A DNA stretch of 54,481 nt from Candidatus Eisenbacteria bacterium (GCA_005893275.1 VBOW01000023.1:1-54481), one strand, 5' to 3'; shown: positions 30,623 through 38,951, numbered from the stretch's first letter. Made by a program: numbers and translations. The notes: generated by a model not told the origin, from the sequence alone.

Positions 30623-31819
30623 GTGCGATTCGTGGGTCTGCTTCTGATGCTCGGGTTCGCGCTTGGCCTGGGGCGGGCTGAGCCGGGGGAATGCGCGTCG
30701 CTCGGCCAGGTGAATTTCCAGGGCGATCTCGACCTGGTCGGCTTGAGTCGTACCGAGCAGGAGGACATCAACTCCCTCAACTTCGGCGAGAACCCGTTCC
30801 ACACGGCCCGGATCCGCCTCTTCGCGGACGCACCCGTCCAGGATCACGTCCATGTCTTCACGGAGTTTCTCTACGACGACGGCACCATGCTCGCGCGTCT
30901 CTTCGGAGGGTTCGTGCGTTTGTCGGACCCGAAAGGGCGCGACATCCATATCGAGGTGGGGAAGATCCCGCTCCACCTGGGAGCCTACCCGAACCGGTCG
31001 TACGCGCCCCAAAACAACCTGATCGGCGCGCCGCTCATGTACCAGTACCACACCGATCTCCGCACCGACCAAGCACCCGTCCGCGGCGAGGACATCGTGG
31101 CGAACCGAGGAAACGGCTACCGCTCGAGCTACCTCGCGCCGGGGCTCACCGGCGTCGGTGATTTCGAGGGGCACGCGATTCCCGTGCTCTACGAGAACTG
31201 CTGGGACTTCGGGGCCGTGTTGATCGGCACGGCCGCCCCGCTCGAGTTCGCGGTGGGGGTGACGAACGGGAGCGCCGCGGAGCCGGTGATGGGCGACACG
31301 AACAACGGGAAACAGATTCTCGCGCGGCTCGGGTTCGTGCCGGCCCCGTGGATCCGGGCGGGGATTTCCGGATCGCGGGCCCCCTACCTGTACGAGGACC
31401 TGAATGAGGATCTGCCTCCCGGGCAAACCGTGGATCAATTCATGCAAAAGCTCGCGGCCGCCGATCTGGAGCTTTCCCACGGTCGCGGCGTCCTCTACTC
31501 GGAGCTCCTCTTCAGCCGATTCGAATCGCCGTTCGTCGGCGATCTGGACGTGCGCGCGTGGTACGTCGAAGGCAAGTGGACGGTCCTGCCGGGTTGGTAC
31601 ATCGCGGGGCGTTTCGACCGCATGATCTTCGGAGACGTCACGCTCTCGGGAGGGGGCGTCGCGGCCTGGGACGCCGACCTGTGGAAACGCGAGGTGGGGA
31701 TCGGGTTCAAGCCGTCGAAGCGGCTGGTCGCGAAGCTCGTGCATCAGCAGTCCCAGATCAACGTGACGCCTCCCCTCGTACGCGCCTTCGCGGCCGCTCA
31801 GCTCTCGGTGGTGTTCTGA
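30623..31819 (+). CDS. Outer-membrane porin-like beta-barrel protein
   Basis: 398 residues. The start is GTG 30623 with AAGGAGG 8 bp upstream; the open frame runs back to 30557. A signal peptide (about 1-23, VRFVGLLLMLGFALGLGRA) precedes a protein of alternating amphipathic strands such as HVHVFTEFLYDDGTMLARLFGGFVRL and WYIAGRFDRMIFG. The last residue is F in LSVVF, as expected for BAM-assembled outer-membrane proteins. I do not recognise a specific family; it resembles phosphate- or alginate-type porins of the FCB and Proteobacteria. Its stop overlaps the cupredoxin start (TGATG), so these are co-translated. Confidence 0.75.
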   Translation: MRFVGLLLMLGFALGLGRAEPGECASLGQVNFQGDLDLVGLSRTEQEDINSLNFGENPFHTARIRLFADAPVQDHVHVFTEFLYDDGTMLARLFGGFVRLSDPKGRDIHIEVGKIPLHLGAYPNRSYAPQNNLIGAPLMYQYHTDLRTDQAPVRGEDIVANRGNGYRSSYLAPGLTGVGDFEGHAIPVLYENCWDFGAVLIGTAAPLEFAVGVTNGSAAEPVMGDTNNGKQILARLGFVPAPWIRAGISGSRAPYLYEDLNEDLPPGQTVDQFMQKLAAADLELSHGRGVLYSELLFSRFESPFVGDLDVRAWYVEGKWTVLPGWYIAGRFDRMIFGDVTLSGGGVAAWDADLWKREVGIGFKPSKRLVAKLVHQQSQINVTPPLVRAFAAAQLSVVF

Positions 31820-32496
31820 TGGTCGCCGCGACCGCGCGCGCGCGCGCCGCCCTGATTCTTCTGGCGCTGCTCGGCGCGGCCCGCGCCTCGGCCGGCGCGA
31901 TCGAGGGGGAGGTCTTGGTCGAACCCGCCGATCTCGCCATCCGCGACACATCGAAGCCGAATCCCTACGTGGGCCAGCTCAGCGCCTCCGCGCGAGCGGA
32001 GACCGCCGCCACCGTCGATACCGCCTACGGGGTCGCCTGGGTTGCCGATCCCGCCTCCGACCGGGAGCTGCCGCCTCCGCCCGCGCGGATGGACCAGGTC
32101 GGCCAGCGGTTCGTCCCTCGCATCCTCGCGGTAGTGGCCGGGCAGACCGTCGAGTTCCACAACAGCGATAACGTCTATCACAACATCTTCTCCTACTCGC
32201 CCCCGAAGCGCTTTGACCTGGGACGCTATCCGAAAGGGAAGTCAAGGAGCGTGACGTTCGTGAAGCCGGGCGCGGTCCAGGTCTATTGCGACATCCATTC
32301 CGACATGCGCGCCGACATCATCGTCGCACCGAGCCGGCGGTTCGCGCTGATCGGGCGCAGCGGCCGGTTCCGCATCGAGGGCGTCCCGGCGGGGACCCAC
32401 ACGGTCAAGGTGTGGCTGCCCAGCTCGGGCGAACGCGTCGCCAGCATCGACGTGTCCGAACGGGGCGCCGTTTCCCTACTCCCTCTCGGTCCATGA
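31819..32496 (+). CDS. Exported cupredoxin-domain protein
   Basis: 225 residues with a signal peptide (about 5-26). The cupredoxin core (about 100-170) has the mononuclear copper ligands H121 (YHNIFSY), C157 and H160 (VYCDIHSDM), and M163, the plastocyanin/amicyanin pattern. It is typically annotated as 'plastocyanin/methylamine-utilization protein'. After the core, GRSGRFRIEGVPAGTHTVKVW (about 176-198) is a carboxypeptidase-regulatory-like beta-sandwich. It probably carries or senses a copper or electron carrier in the periplasm. It overlaps both the upstream porin-like gene and the downstream histidine kinase (ATGA), forming a tightly coupled trio. Confidence 0.85.
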   Translation: MVAATARARAALILLALLGAARASAGAIEGEVLVEPADLAIRDTSKPNPYVGQLSASARAETAATVDTAYGVAWVADPASDRELPPPPARMDQVGQRFVPRILAVVAGQTVEFHNSDNVYHNIFSYSPPKRFDLGRYPKGKSRSVTFVKPGAVQVYCDIHSDMRADIIVAPSRRFALIGRSGRFRIEGVPAGTHTVKVWLPSSGERVASIDVSERGAVSLLPLGP

Positions 32497-34400
32497 AGCC
32501 GTTTCGGCTTTCCTGGATTCGACCCTCGCTCGCCGCCAAGATCGCGGCGGCCACCTCGCTGCCCATTTTGGCGGTCATGGTGGCCGCGCTCCTCGCCGTG
32601 AACTTCCGGGTCGCCGCGCAGCAGGACCGTACCGTCACCGCCGATCTATCGCGGGCCGCCCTGTCCTTCGAGAAGCAAATGGTGCACCAGGGCGAGGAGC
32701 TGAAGCGTATCGGGATCGTCATCGCGCGCGATCCGAAGTTTTTCGCGATGCTCACCCTTCCCCGGACGGATCGCGGGACCGAGTACTTCCAGGCGACGCT
32801 CGCCGGCGTCGCCGGCGATTTCCAGCATGATACCGACGCCGCGATCTTCGACGTCACCGACGAGCACGGGGTCGTTCTGGTCCGGGGCGGGCGGCCCGAC
32901 GAGTACGGCATCAACATCTCCGGGTCGAAGCTCATTCGGGGAGCGCTCTCGGGACGTCCCGTCAGCGGCTACACGGTGGAGGGGCGGAACGCCTACCGGG
33001 TCGCGGTCGTTCCGATTGTGGTCGGGGGCGCTCTGGTGGGGACTCTGACGCTGGGACAAAGTCTCGACGCCGCGCTCGCGCAGGCCCTCAAGGAAACGAC
33101 GCGCAGCGATGTCGTGTTCACGGTGGACGGGGAAATCGCCTTGAGCACCGTTGCCGAATCCATGCTCCGGAGCATGCTGCAAAAGAAGATTCGCGAATGG
33201 CGGAACCCGGACTCGCGCCGCGAGGCGGGCACGACGCTCGAGGTGGTGCCGGTGCAGGGGGAGCGCTTTCTCGCGCTTCGCGGCGAGGTGGAGGGGCCCG
33301 AGGTCGGGGGCCACCTGGGTTACGTGCTCGTGCGCTCGCTGGACCAGGAAACGCTGGTGGTGAGGCGGATCGGAGGGGATCTCTTCCTCGCGGGAGCCAC
33401 GGTCGCGCTCCTGGCGCTTCTGCTCGGCCTCGGGGTCGCGGCCGGAATCACGCGGCCGATTCGACATCTCGTGGAGGCCGCCAACGAGATGCGGGTTGGG
33501 AACTACGACTTTCCGCTGAACGTCCGATCGCGCGATGAGATGGGGCGGCTCGCGGAGGATTTTGGAGCCATGCGCGAGACCCAGCGCCACGAGATCGAGC
33601 GGCTCGGCGAGATCGACCGGATGAAATCAAATTTCATCACCATCGCCTCCCACGAAATCATTACCCCCGTCACCATGATCCGCGCGTACGCGGATATCTT
33701 GGGGGACGGCTCGCTCGGGGAGGTCACGCCGCCCCAGCGCGAAGGTCTCTTCGCGATACGCCGGGGAACGGACACGCTGACCCGCTTGGCGCGCGACCTG
33801 ACCAACATGTCTTTGATCGACCGCAACCAGCTCCCCGCCCATTTCGCCCCCTGTGACATCGGCGAGGTTCTGGAGGAGGTCGCGGTGCAGGTCGCGCCCT
33901 TCGTGACGCAGCGAGATCAGCAGCTCTCGATCGGGGCGGAGGCGGGGCTCGTCCATCCCCGCATCGATCGCGACTATCTGAACCAGGCGATCCTGAACGT
34001 CGCCATGAACGCGGTGCGCTTTACGCCAGATGGGGGCACGATCGACCTGGGAGCCCGGAGGGTCGGGGACGCGGTGGAAATCGAGGTGAGCGACACGGGA
34101 ATCGGGATCGCCGAAGAGGACCAGGAGCGGATCTTCTCGAGGCTCGTTGAGCTCAAGGACATCAACCTCCACTCCTCGGGGCTGGCGGAGTTCAACTCGT
34201 CGGGCCTCGGTCTCGGCCTCTCGATCGCGCGGGGTATCGTGGAGGCCCACGGAGGGACGATCCGCGTGGAAAGCCACGTGGGCAAGGGAAGCACCTTTCG
34301 GATTCGGCTCCCCCTCGCCGGTCCACCCTCCTACCGTCCAGAAGAGACAACCGCTTCAGACAGCCGCAGTAAAGCCGACACGACACATTCAAGCAGCTGA
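32493..34400 (+). CDS. Membrane sensor histidine kinase with Cache-like sensor
   Basis: 635 residues. Two transmembrane segments (about 15-37 and 297-320) bracket an extracytoplasmic Cache-like domain (about 40-290). A HAMP linker (about 322-375) leads to a HisKA H-box, SHEIITPVTMIRAYADIL (H387), where the usual 'SHELRTPLT' has become 'SHEIITPVT'. The HATPase domain has NVAMNAVRFTPDGG (N-box), DTGIGI (G1) and GLGLGLSIARGI (G2). It should autophosphorylate in response to an envelope signal. No response regulator is next to it in this window, so its partner is elsewhere. It starts at ATG 32493, overlapping the cupredoxin stop as ATGA. The C-terminal tail past 615 is low-complexity. Confidence 0.92.
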   Translation: MKPFRLSWIRPSLAAKIAAATSLPILAVMVAALLAVNFRVAAQQDRTVTADLSRAALSFEKQMVHQGEELKRIGIVIARDPKFFAMLTLPRTDRGTEYFQATLAGVAGDFQHDTDAAIFDVTDEHGVVLVRGGRPDEYGINISGSKLIRGALSGRPVSGYTVEGRNAYRVAVVPIVVGGALVGTLTLGQSLDAALAQALKETTRSDVVFTVDGEIALSTVAESMLRSMLQKKIREWRNPDSRREAGTTLEVVPVQGERFLALRGEVEGPEVGGHLGYVLVRSLDQETLVVRRIGGDLFLAGATVALLALLLGLGVAAGITRPIRHLVEAANEMRVGNYDFPLNVRSRDEMGRLAEDFGAMRETQRHEIERLGEIDRMKSNFITIASHEIITPVTMIRAYADILGDGSLGEVTPPQREGLFAIRRGTDTLTRLARDLTNMSLIDRNQLPAHFAPCDIGEVLEEVAVQVAPFVTQRDQQLSIGAEAGLVHPRIDRDYLNQAILNVAMNAVRFTPDGGTIDLGARRVGDAVEIEVSDTGIGIAEEDQERIFSRLVELKDINLHSSGLAEFNSSGLGLGLSIARGIVEAHGGTIRVESHVGKGSTFRIRLPLAGPPSYRPEETTASDSRSKADTTHSSS

Positions 34401-34629
34401 TTTTAAATAGCTTATACCATTCCATTCAAATAGTCGTCATGTGTTGACTGCTTCGGCGTCCGCCCACGGGCCGGATCACGCATTTTGCCCGTCGGCCACT
34501 CCTCTGTAAGACAATCACTTACATGGTATCGGCGAGATGGAAGTGCAAATGGCACGACGGCTGCTCTTACATCCCGGCGTGGTCAGTACGGAAGGTGCGC
34601 AGCAAACCCCAAATCAAGTGAGGTGTGTG
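34401..34629 (+). other. Leader region of the DGKAGW peptide genes
   Basis: This spacer after the kinase is distinctly AT-richer than its surroundings around 34395-34440. It contains an inverted repeat TGTAAG-7-CTTACA (34505-34523) that could be an operator or leader hairpin. A short open frame, ATG 34523 to TGA 34621 (32 codons, encoding a basic Trp/Cys-containing peptide), ends 8 bp before the first DGKAGW gene. It has no clear ribosome-binding site, so I do not claim it as a gene. No confident promoter boxes were found. Confidence 0.5.
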
Positions 34630-34704
34630 ATGGCAGCTCTTCTCGCGATTCTCGTGATCCTGTCGTTGGCTGGCCCAGGTCCCGACGGTAAGGCTGGCTG
34701 GTAA
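34630..34704 (+). CDS. Tiny peptide ending PDGKAGW (copy 1)
   Basis: A 24-residue open frame: a hydrophobic N-terminus (MAALLAILVILSLAG) followed by PGPDGKAGW and a TAA stop. GAGGTG lies 6-11 bp upstream of the ATG. The first 15 residues look like a short transmembrane or signal-like segment without positive charges, so the C-terminal heptapeptide may be exposed or released. I do not recognise the family. The coding claim rests on the paralogue 75 bp downstream: across the last seven codons the two genes differ at three sites, all third-position and synonymous. Confidence 0.6.
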   Translation: MAALLAILVILSLAGPGPDGKAGW

Positions 34705-34778
34705 GCGGCAAGACGAAACCCGACACCGTTCCAAACCATCGACCCGAACCGGAAAATCCGAAAGGAGGTGAAAACGAA

Positions 34779-34856
34779 ATGACCGCACTCATCCTGACCG
34801 CGCTGATCGTCGCCTACGGCACGATTAATCCTCCGGACGGCAAGGCCGGCTGGTAA
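34779..34856 (+). CDS. Tiny peptide ending PDGKAGW (copy 2)
   Basis: A 25-residue open frame with a very strong ribosome-binding site (AAAGGAGGTG, 9-14 bp from the ATG). The sequence is MTALILTALIVAYGTINPP followed by DGKAGW and TAA. The hydrophobic N-terminus differs from copy 1, but PDGKAGW is identical and homology continues past the stop (TAAGCGG). The sequence looks designed around a conserved C-terminus carried by a variable hydrophobic leader, as in many exported or membrane-associated short peptides. A rho-independent terminator follows at 34922-34960, so the two genes form a compact unit upstream of lon. Confidence 0.65.
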   Translation: MTALILTALIVAYGTINPPDGKAGW

Positions 34857-34921
34857 GCGGTGAGTAGTTACGGCTTCGCGGGTAGGGCGAACCCCTGCGA
34901 GCCGGAGTAAGGCGGATCGAT

Positions 34922-34960
34922 GGGCCATCAGCAAGGCTTCCCCTGATGGCCCTTCGATTT
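34922..34960 (+). terminator. Rho-independent terminator after the peptide genes
   Basis: GGGCCATCAG (34922-34931) pairs perfectly with CTGATGGCCC (34943-34952) over an 11-nt loop, followed by TTCGATTTT. The stem is 10 bp and the T-tract is imperfect. It separates the peptide unit from lon. Confidence 0.8.
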
Positions 34961-35068
34961 TGGGCGAAATGGGGGCGGGGGGCGACTGGTCAGCGGCAGG
35001 GAAGCTGTGATACCGTTGGCTCTCGTACCCTCGCCCTCGTTCCGTCCTTGGCGGAAAGGATCGCCTGC

Positions 35069-37597
35069 ATGAGCAAGCGACCGATGTCCGAGATCGGCCG
35101 GATGCTCGAATGCGACGTGCCCCCAGTCATGCCGGTGCTCCCCCTCATGAGCACCGTCGTTTTCCCGCTTGGGGTTACCTCGATCCAGATCCGCCTCGAG
35201 CAGTCCAAAGCGCTTCTCCGCGACTACGCCGAGCCCGACGAGCTGATCGCGCTCGTGTACAGCCCAGCCAAGAGCGAGCGGGACCTTAAGCCCGAACAGC
35301 TAAGCAGGATAGGCCTCGCCGCCCGCGTGATCCGGATTCTGAACATGCCCAACGGCAACGTCCAGGTCACGCTCGAGGGGTTGCGACGCGTCGGCGTCGA
35401 GGAGATCCTCCGTGCCGAGCCCTACATCGAGGCCCGCGTCTCCTGTCCGGTCGAACCCACGGTAGACCCGGAGCGCGTGAACTCCCTCGCGACCCGCATC
35501 TTGCAGCTCCTCAAGACGATCTCGCAGCTCGACCATTCCTACCCCCCCGAGATGGACAACATCTTCAGCATGAACCTCGGGGATCCTGGCCTCTTTGCCG
35601 ACACGGTGGCTTCGATCGTACGGCTTCCCGTCGAGGCCAAGCAGCGCGTGATCGAAACGCTGGATATAGGCGAGCGCCTGGTCCTGCTGGCCGAAGCCCT
35701 CGATAGCGAGGTGGCCCGGCTCAGCGTGGCCGAGGACGTCGTGCGCCGCGCGAGCGCCCAGGTCGAGAAGAATCAGAGGGAATTTTTCCTCCGCCAGCAG
35801 CTCGCCGAGATCCGCCGCCAGCTCGGGGAAGAGGATCCCCAGGAAATGCTCGTCCGGCAGATCCTGGACCGCGCGGATACCTTGGGCCTGCCCCAGCACG
35901 TCCGCTCGGTCGTGTACGAAGAGACCAACCGGCTTCGCTACCTGGCGCCCACTTCACAGGAGTCCGGCGTGATCCGCAACTACATCGAGTGGCTGCTCGC
36001 CCTGCCTTGGGGCAAGCCGGTGCGCCATCCGATCGATCTGGACGAGGTCACGAAAAGGCTCAACGCGGAGCACTTCGGTTTGGACAAGGTGAAGGAGCGG
36101 ATTCTCGAGTACCTCGCTGTCCTCAAGCTCAAGAACGATCTCAGGGGTCCCATCCTCTGCTTCGCCGGCCCGCCCGGCACGGGCAAGACTTCGCTCGGGA
36201 GCTCCATCGCGCGCGCCATGGGGCGCGATTTCGTCAGGATAAGCGTGGGGGGCGTTCGCGACGAGGCGGAGATCCGCGGCCATCGCCGCACGTATATCGG
36301 CTCGCGGCCCGGGAAGATCATTCGAAGCCTGCGAGACGTTCACAGCTCCAATCCGGTGTTCATGATCGACGAGATCGACAAGCTCGGCCACGACTCTCAG
36401 GGGGATCCGGCCTCGGCGCTCCTCGAGGTGCTGGATCACGAGCAGAACGCGCATTTCGTGGACCATTACATCGAGATCCCGTTCGACCTCTCCGAGACGC
36501 TCTTCATCACCACGGCGAACGTGCTCGATTTCATTCCCGCGCCGCTGCTCGATCGGATGGAAGTGATCCAGATCCCCGGCTACATGGACGCGGAGAAGAT
36601 CGAGATCGCAAGACGCCACCTGATCCCGCGGGCGGCCCGCGAGCACGGGCTCCTCGAAGGAGACATCACGTTCGACGACGCCGCGATCACGAAGATGATT
36701 CGCGAGTACTCGCGGGAGGCCGGCGTCCGGCAGCTCGAGCGCGCGATCGAAACCGTGTGCCGCAAGTGCGCGCGGCAAAGGACCACCGGATACACCGGGC
36801 AATGGAGCTTCGGCGAGGCGGACATCGAAAAGCTTCTGGGCCCTCCCTACGTGCTTCCCGAAATGGCGGAGGGACACGCCGAGGTCGGGGTCGCGACGGG
36901 GCTCGCCTGGACCACGACCGGCGGGGACCTTCTTCTCATCGAGGCGCTCAAGATGCGCGGCGCGGGGCGCGTCATCGTCACGGGGCAGCTCGGGGACGTC
37001 ATGAAGGAATCGGTTCAGGCGGCGCACAGCTACGTCCGCGCCCGGGCGGAGCTTCTCGGGATCGACCCGGAGGTCTTCGATGATTTCGATCTTCACATCC
37101 ACTTTCCCGAGGGCGCGGTCCCGAAAGACGGTCCCTCCGCCGGGATCACGATCGTGATGGCGATCGCCTCGGCGCTCGCCGAGGCCCCGATCCGAAACGA
37201 CGTCGCGATGACGGGGGAAGTGACCCTCCGCGGGAAGGTGATCGCGGTGGGCGGCCTGAAGGAGAAGATCATGGCCGCGCACCGTGCCGGCATCAAGACC
37301 GTCGTGTTCCCCTCGGATAATCAGAAGGACGTTGTCGAGGTCCCCGAATCGGTGCGCTCGAGCATGACCCTGGTTCCGGTGAGCGCCGTCGATGAGGTCT
37401 TCCGCTACGCCTTCGTCGGGGTCGCGGAGCGAATCGCCGAGCTGGAGGCGCGCAAGGCCGCCGTCGATATCCGCCGGGCCCGGAAGCGGCGGGCGAAACG
37501 CGGAAACGCGCGCAGGAAAACCCGACGCCCCGAGCCAGCGCCGCGTCAGAAAGCAGCGCGGGAGCGCTCCCCCGGCGCTCCCAAGGGGAGACGGTAG
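35069..37597 (+). CDS. lon: ATP-dependent protease Lon
   Basis: Lon (La) unfolds and degrades misfolded and regulatory proteins. From ATG 35069 the product is 842 residues; the frame runs upstream to 34946 across the terminator, which is not credible. The N-terminal substrate-binding domain starts around PVLPLMSTVVFPLG. The AAA+ domain has Walker A GPPGTGKTS (about 367-375) and Walker B VFMIDEIDKL, with ARAMGRDFVRISVGGVRDEAEIRGHRRTY typical of Lon. The protease domain shows the serine S690 in PKDGPSAGIT and the lysine of GLKEK. A strongly basic Arg/Lys-rich tail (about 800-842) is not part of typical Lon. No CIRCE-type heat-shock operator was seen. Confidence 0.95.
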   Translation: MSKRPMSEIGRMLECDVPPVMPVLPLMSTVVFPLGVTSIQIRLEQSKALLRDYAEPDELIALVYSPAKSERDLKPEQLSRIGLAARVIRILNMPNGNVQVTLEGLRRVGVEEILRAEPYIEARVSCPVEPTVDPERVNSLATRILQLLKTISQLDHSYPPEMDNIFSMNLGDPGLFADTVASIVRLPVEAKQRVIETLDIGERLVLLAEALDSEVARLSVAEDVVRRASAQVEKNQREFFLRQQLAEIRRQLGEEDPQEMLVRQILDRADTLGLPQHVRSVVYEETNRLRYLAPTSQESGVIRNYIEWLLALPWGKPVRHPIDLDEVTKRLNAEHFGLDKVKERILEYLAVLKLKNDLRGPILCFAGPPGTGKTSLGSSIARAMGRDFVRISVGGVRDEAEIRGHRRTYIGSRPGKIIRSLRDVHSSNPVFMIDEIDKLGHDSQGDPASALLEVLDHEQNAHFVDHYIEIPFDLSETLFITTANVLDFIPAPLLDRMEVIQIPGYMDAEKIEIARRHLIPRAAREHGLLEGDITFDDAAITKMIREYSREAGVRQLERAIETVCRKCARQRTTGYTGQWSFGEADIEKLLGPPYVLPEMAEGHAEVGVATGLAWTTTGGDLLLIEALKMRGAGRVIVTGQLGDVMKESVQAAHSYVRARAELLGIDPEVFDDFDLHIHFPEGAVPKDGPSAGITIVMAIASALAEAPIRNDVAMTGEVTLRGKVIAVGGLKEKIMAAHRAGIKTVVFPSDNQKDVVEVPESVRSSMTLVPVSAVDEVFRYAFVGVAERIAELEARKAAVDIRRARKRRAKRGNARRKTRRPEPAPRQKAARERSPGAPKGRR

Positions 37598-37614
37598 CCC
37601 CACGGCTCGGCCCC

Positions 37615-37995
37615 TCACGGTTTCGCCTCTCCCCGCGAGTTGAGAATCGAGTCCGCCAGGCCCCACGCAGCGAGGATCAAGAGCGGCCACGTGATGTCGA
37701 AGAAGAGGCGCCTGTCGAAATACACGTAGGCGAGCGCGACCAGGATGAGAAGAAACCCGAGCACCCGATAGAGAACCCCCGGAAGGAGTCCTCCCGAGCC
37801 GAGCAGCCGGACCCCCTCCACGGCTACCTTCGAGCGCGCGAGGGAGGGGCGCCGGGTGAACCCGACGAAGTACATGGCCATTCCGGCGAGGATGCCGTGC
37901 GAGAGATCGGGGGACCACCGCATCGGGAATAAGGCGAAGGCGCCGCAGCCGATTCCTATCAGGGCGGCGAAAATGGGAATCCAGGAAGGTCGCAT
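37615..37995 (-). CDS. Small integral membrane protein, unknown
   Basis: 126 residues with at least four hydrophobic segments (near 6-22, 32-46, 82-97 and 101-117). I chose ATG 37995 because it follows the lipoprotein stop by 4 bp and the protein then begins MRPSWIPIFAALIG. The long frame to 38109 is an overlap with the neighbour. No family recognised. Convergent with lon, separated by 17 bp. Confidence 0.6.
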   Translation of the reverse strand: MRPSWIPIFAALIGIGCGAFALFPMRWSPDLSHGILAGMAMYFVGFTRRPSLARSKVAVEGVRLLGSGGLLPGVLYRVLGFLLILVALAYVYFDRRLFFDITWPLLILAAWGLADSILNSRGEAKP

Positions 37996-37999
37996 GGCG

Positions 38000-38713
38000 C
38001 TATCCCCGGAAAGCCTGGATCGCGCAGTAGAGAGCCGCGCCCAGGATCGCCGCGCCCGAGCCGACCGTAACGCAGCCTGGAAAGTTTCCCATCGAGTTGC
38101 AGGCGTCATCTACTCTCCGGAGAAGCATGTCGGCGAGGGGGATGAAACACACGCCGAACCTCGCCCAGTTGAAACGCTCCGGGGCGCGGACCGCCGTTCC
38201 AGCCGCGGAGAGCGCATAGAGGGCGCCTTCCTTGAGCCAGAGATTGTGCTCTCCGGAGTTGACTGGCTGAAAGCCCGCCTCGAGCAAGCTCGGATCACGC
38301 CGGCGGATCAGCTCGAAGCTCTGCACTTGAGCCTTGGAGCTCACCTCGAGGAGCGCGAAGTAGACGGCGCGGGTGAGATCGTCGCGATATTGATATGGAA
38401 GGATCGTGATCCGAACCCGCCGCCCATCCGCCATCGTTCCGAGCGCGCCCACGATGCCGGTCCGAAGAAGCTCGAGCCCGGGATCTGAAGCCCGGTCCGC
38501 GATCGCGCGCACCATGAGCGGGCTCTTCGCCGCCCGGGTCGTCGCCTCGCGAATCTCGTTCTCTCCCGCGATCCATCGTGCCTCCCGGAACTCGGAGAGC
38601 CTCGGCTCAGGAGAGGAGGCGGGATCGGTGAGGCGCCGCGGGTTTTGATTCGTGCATCCGGAGCTTCCGATGGCGAGCGCGGAGACGATGAGGAACATCT
38701 CGAGACGTTTCAT
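38000..38713 (-). CDS. Predicted lipoprotein of unknown function
   Basis: 237 residues from ATG 38713, chosen for the GGAGGGG about 7-12 bp upstream and the lipobox (MKRLEMFLIVSALAIGSSGC). The mature part begins with a polar linker. It has a central region rich in R, D and hydrophobics (ILPYQYRDDLTRAVYFALLEV) and ends with two or three hydrophobic segments, including GSGAAILGAALYCAIQ. I do not recognise the family. It is in a two-gene unit with the membrane protein at 37615. Confidence 0.6.
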   Translation of the reverse strand: MKRLEMFLIVSALAIGSSGCTNQNPRRLTDPASSPEPRLSEFREARWIAGENEIREATTRAAKSPLMVRAIADRASDPGLELLRTGIVGALGTMADGRRVRITILPYQYRDDLTRAVYFALLEVSSKAQVQSFELIRRRDPSLLEAGFQPVNSGEHNLWLKEGALYALSAAGTAVRAPERFNWARFGVCFIPLADMLLRRVDDACNSMGNFPGCVTVGSGAAILGAALYCAIQAFRG

Positions 38714-38735
38714 ATCGGCACCCCTCCTGGAATTT

Positions 38736-38753
38736 GCGCGGCCACGGCCGCGC
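38736..38753. repeat. 18-bp palindrome upstream of the lipoprotein gene
   Basis: Arms GCGCGGCC and GGCCGCGC flank a 2-bp centre, about 20 bp upstream of the lipoprotein's ATG at 38713. It could be an operator or a leader hairpin of the 38713-to-37615 unit. The rest of 38714-38951 holds no recognisable gene. Confidence 0.5.
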
Positions 38754-38951
38754 CGTTGGGCGCCGAGGAGCGAGGGCACGCATGGAGCGGAGCACGATCC
38801 GTTCCAGGGAGAGCACCAACGCATGATTCCGTCGGGCGCGCGAACGGGCTGCCCTCGCGGTGATTGGAGCGGCTAGGGTGCGGGCGCGCCTGGAAGCGGG
38901 CGCCGGCCCGCGCGTCGAAGACCCGACGGCGTTAAGCCGGGAGCGAGGAGA

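Noticed and set aside
34485-34691. 68-codon plus-strand frame overlapping the first DGKAGW gene
   Set aside because: TTG start without a ribosome-binding site, in a different frame from the conserved peptide, and a composition typical of chance frames.
35100-37918. 654-codon minus-strand frame opposite lon
   Set aside because: Shadow of lon; no family signature and no ribosome-binding site.
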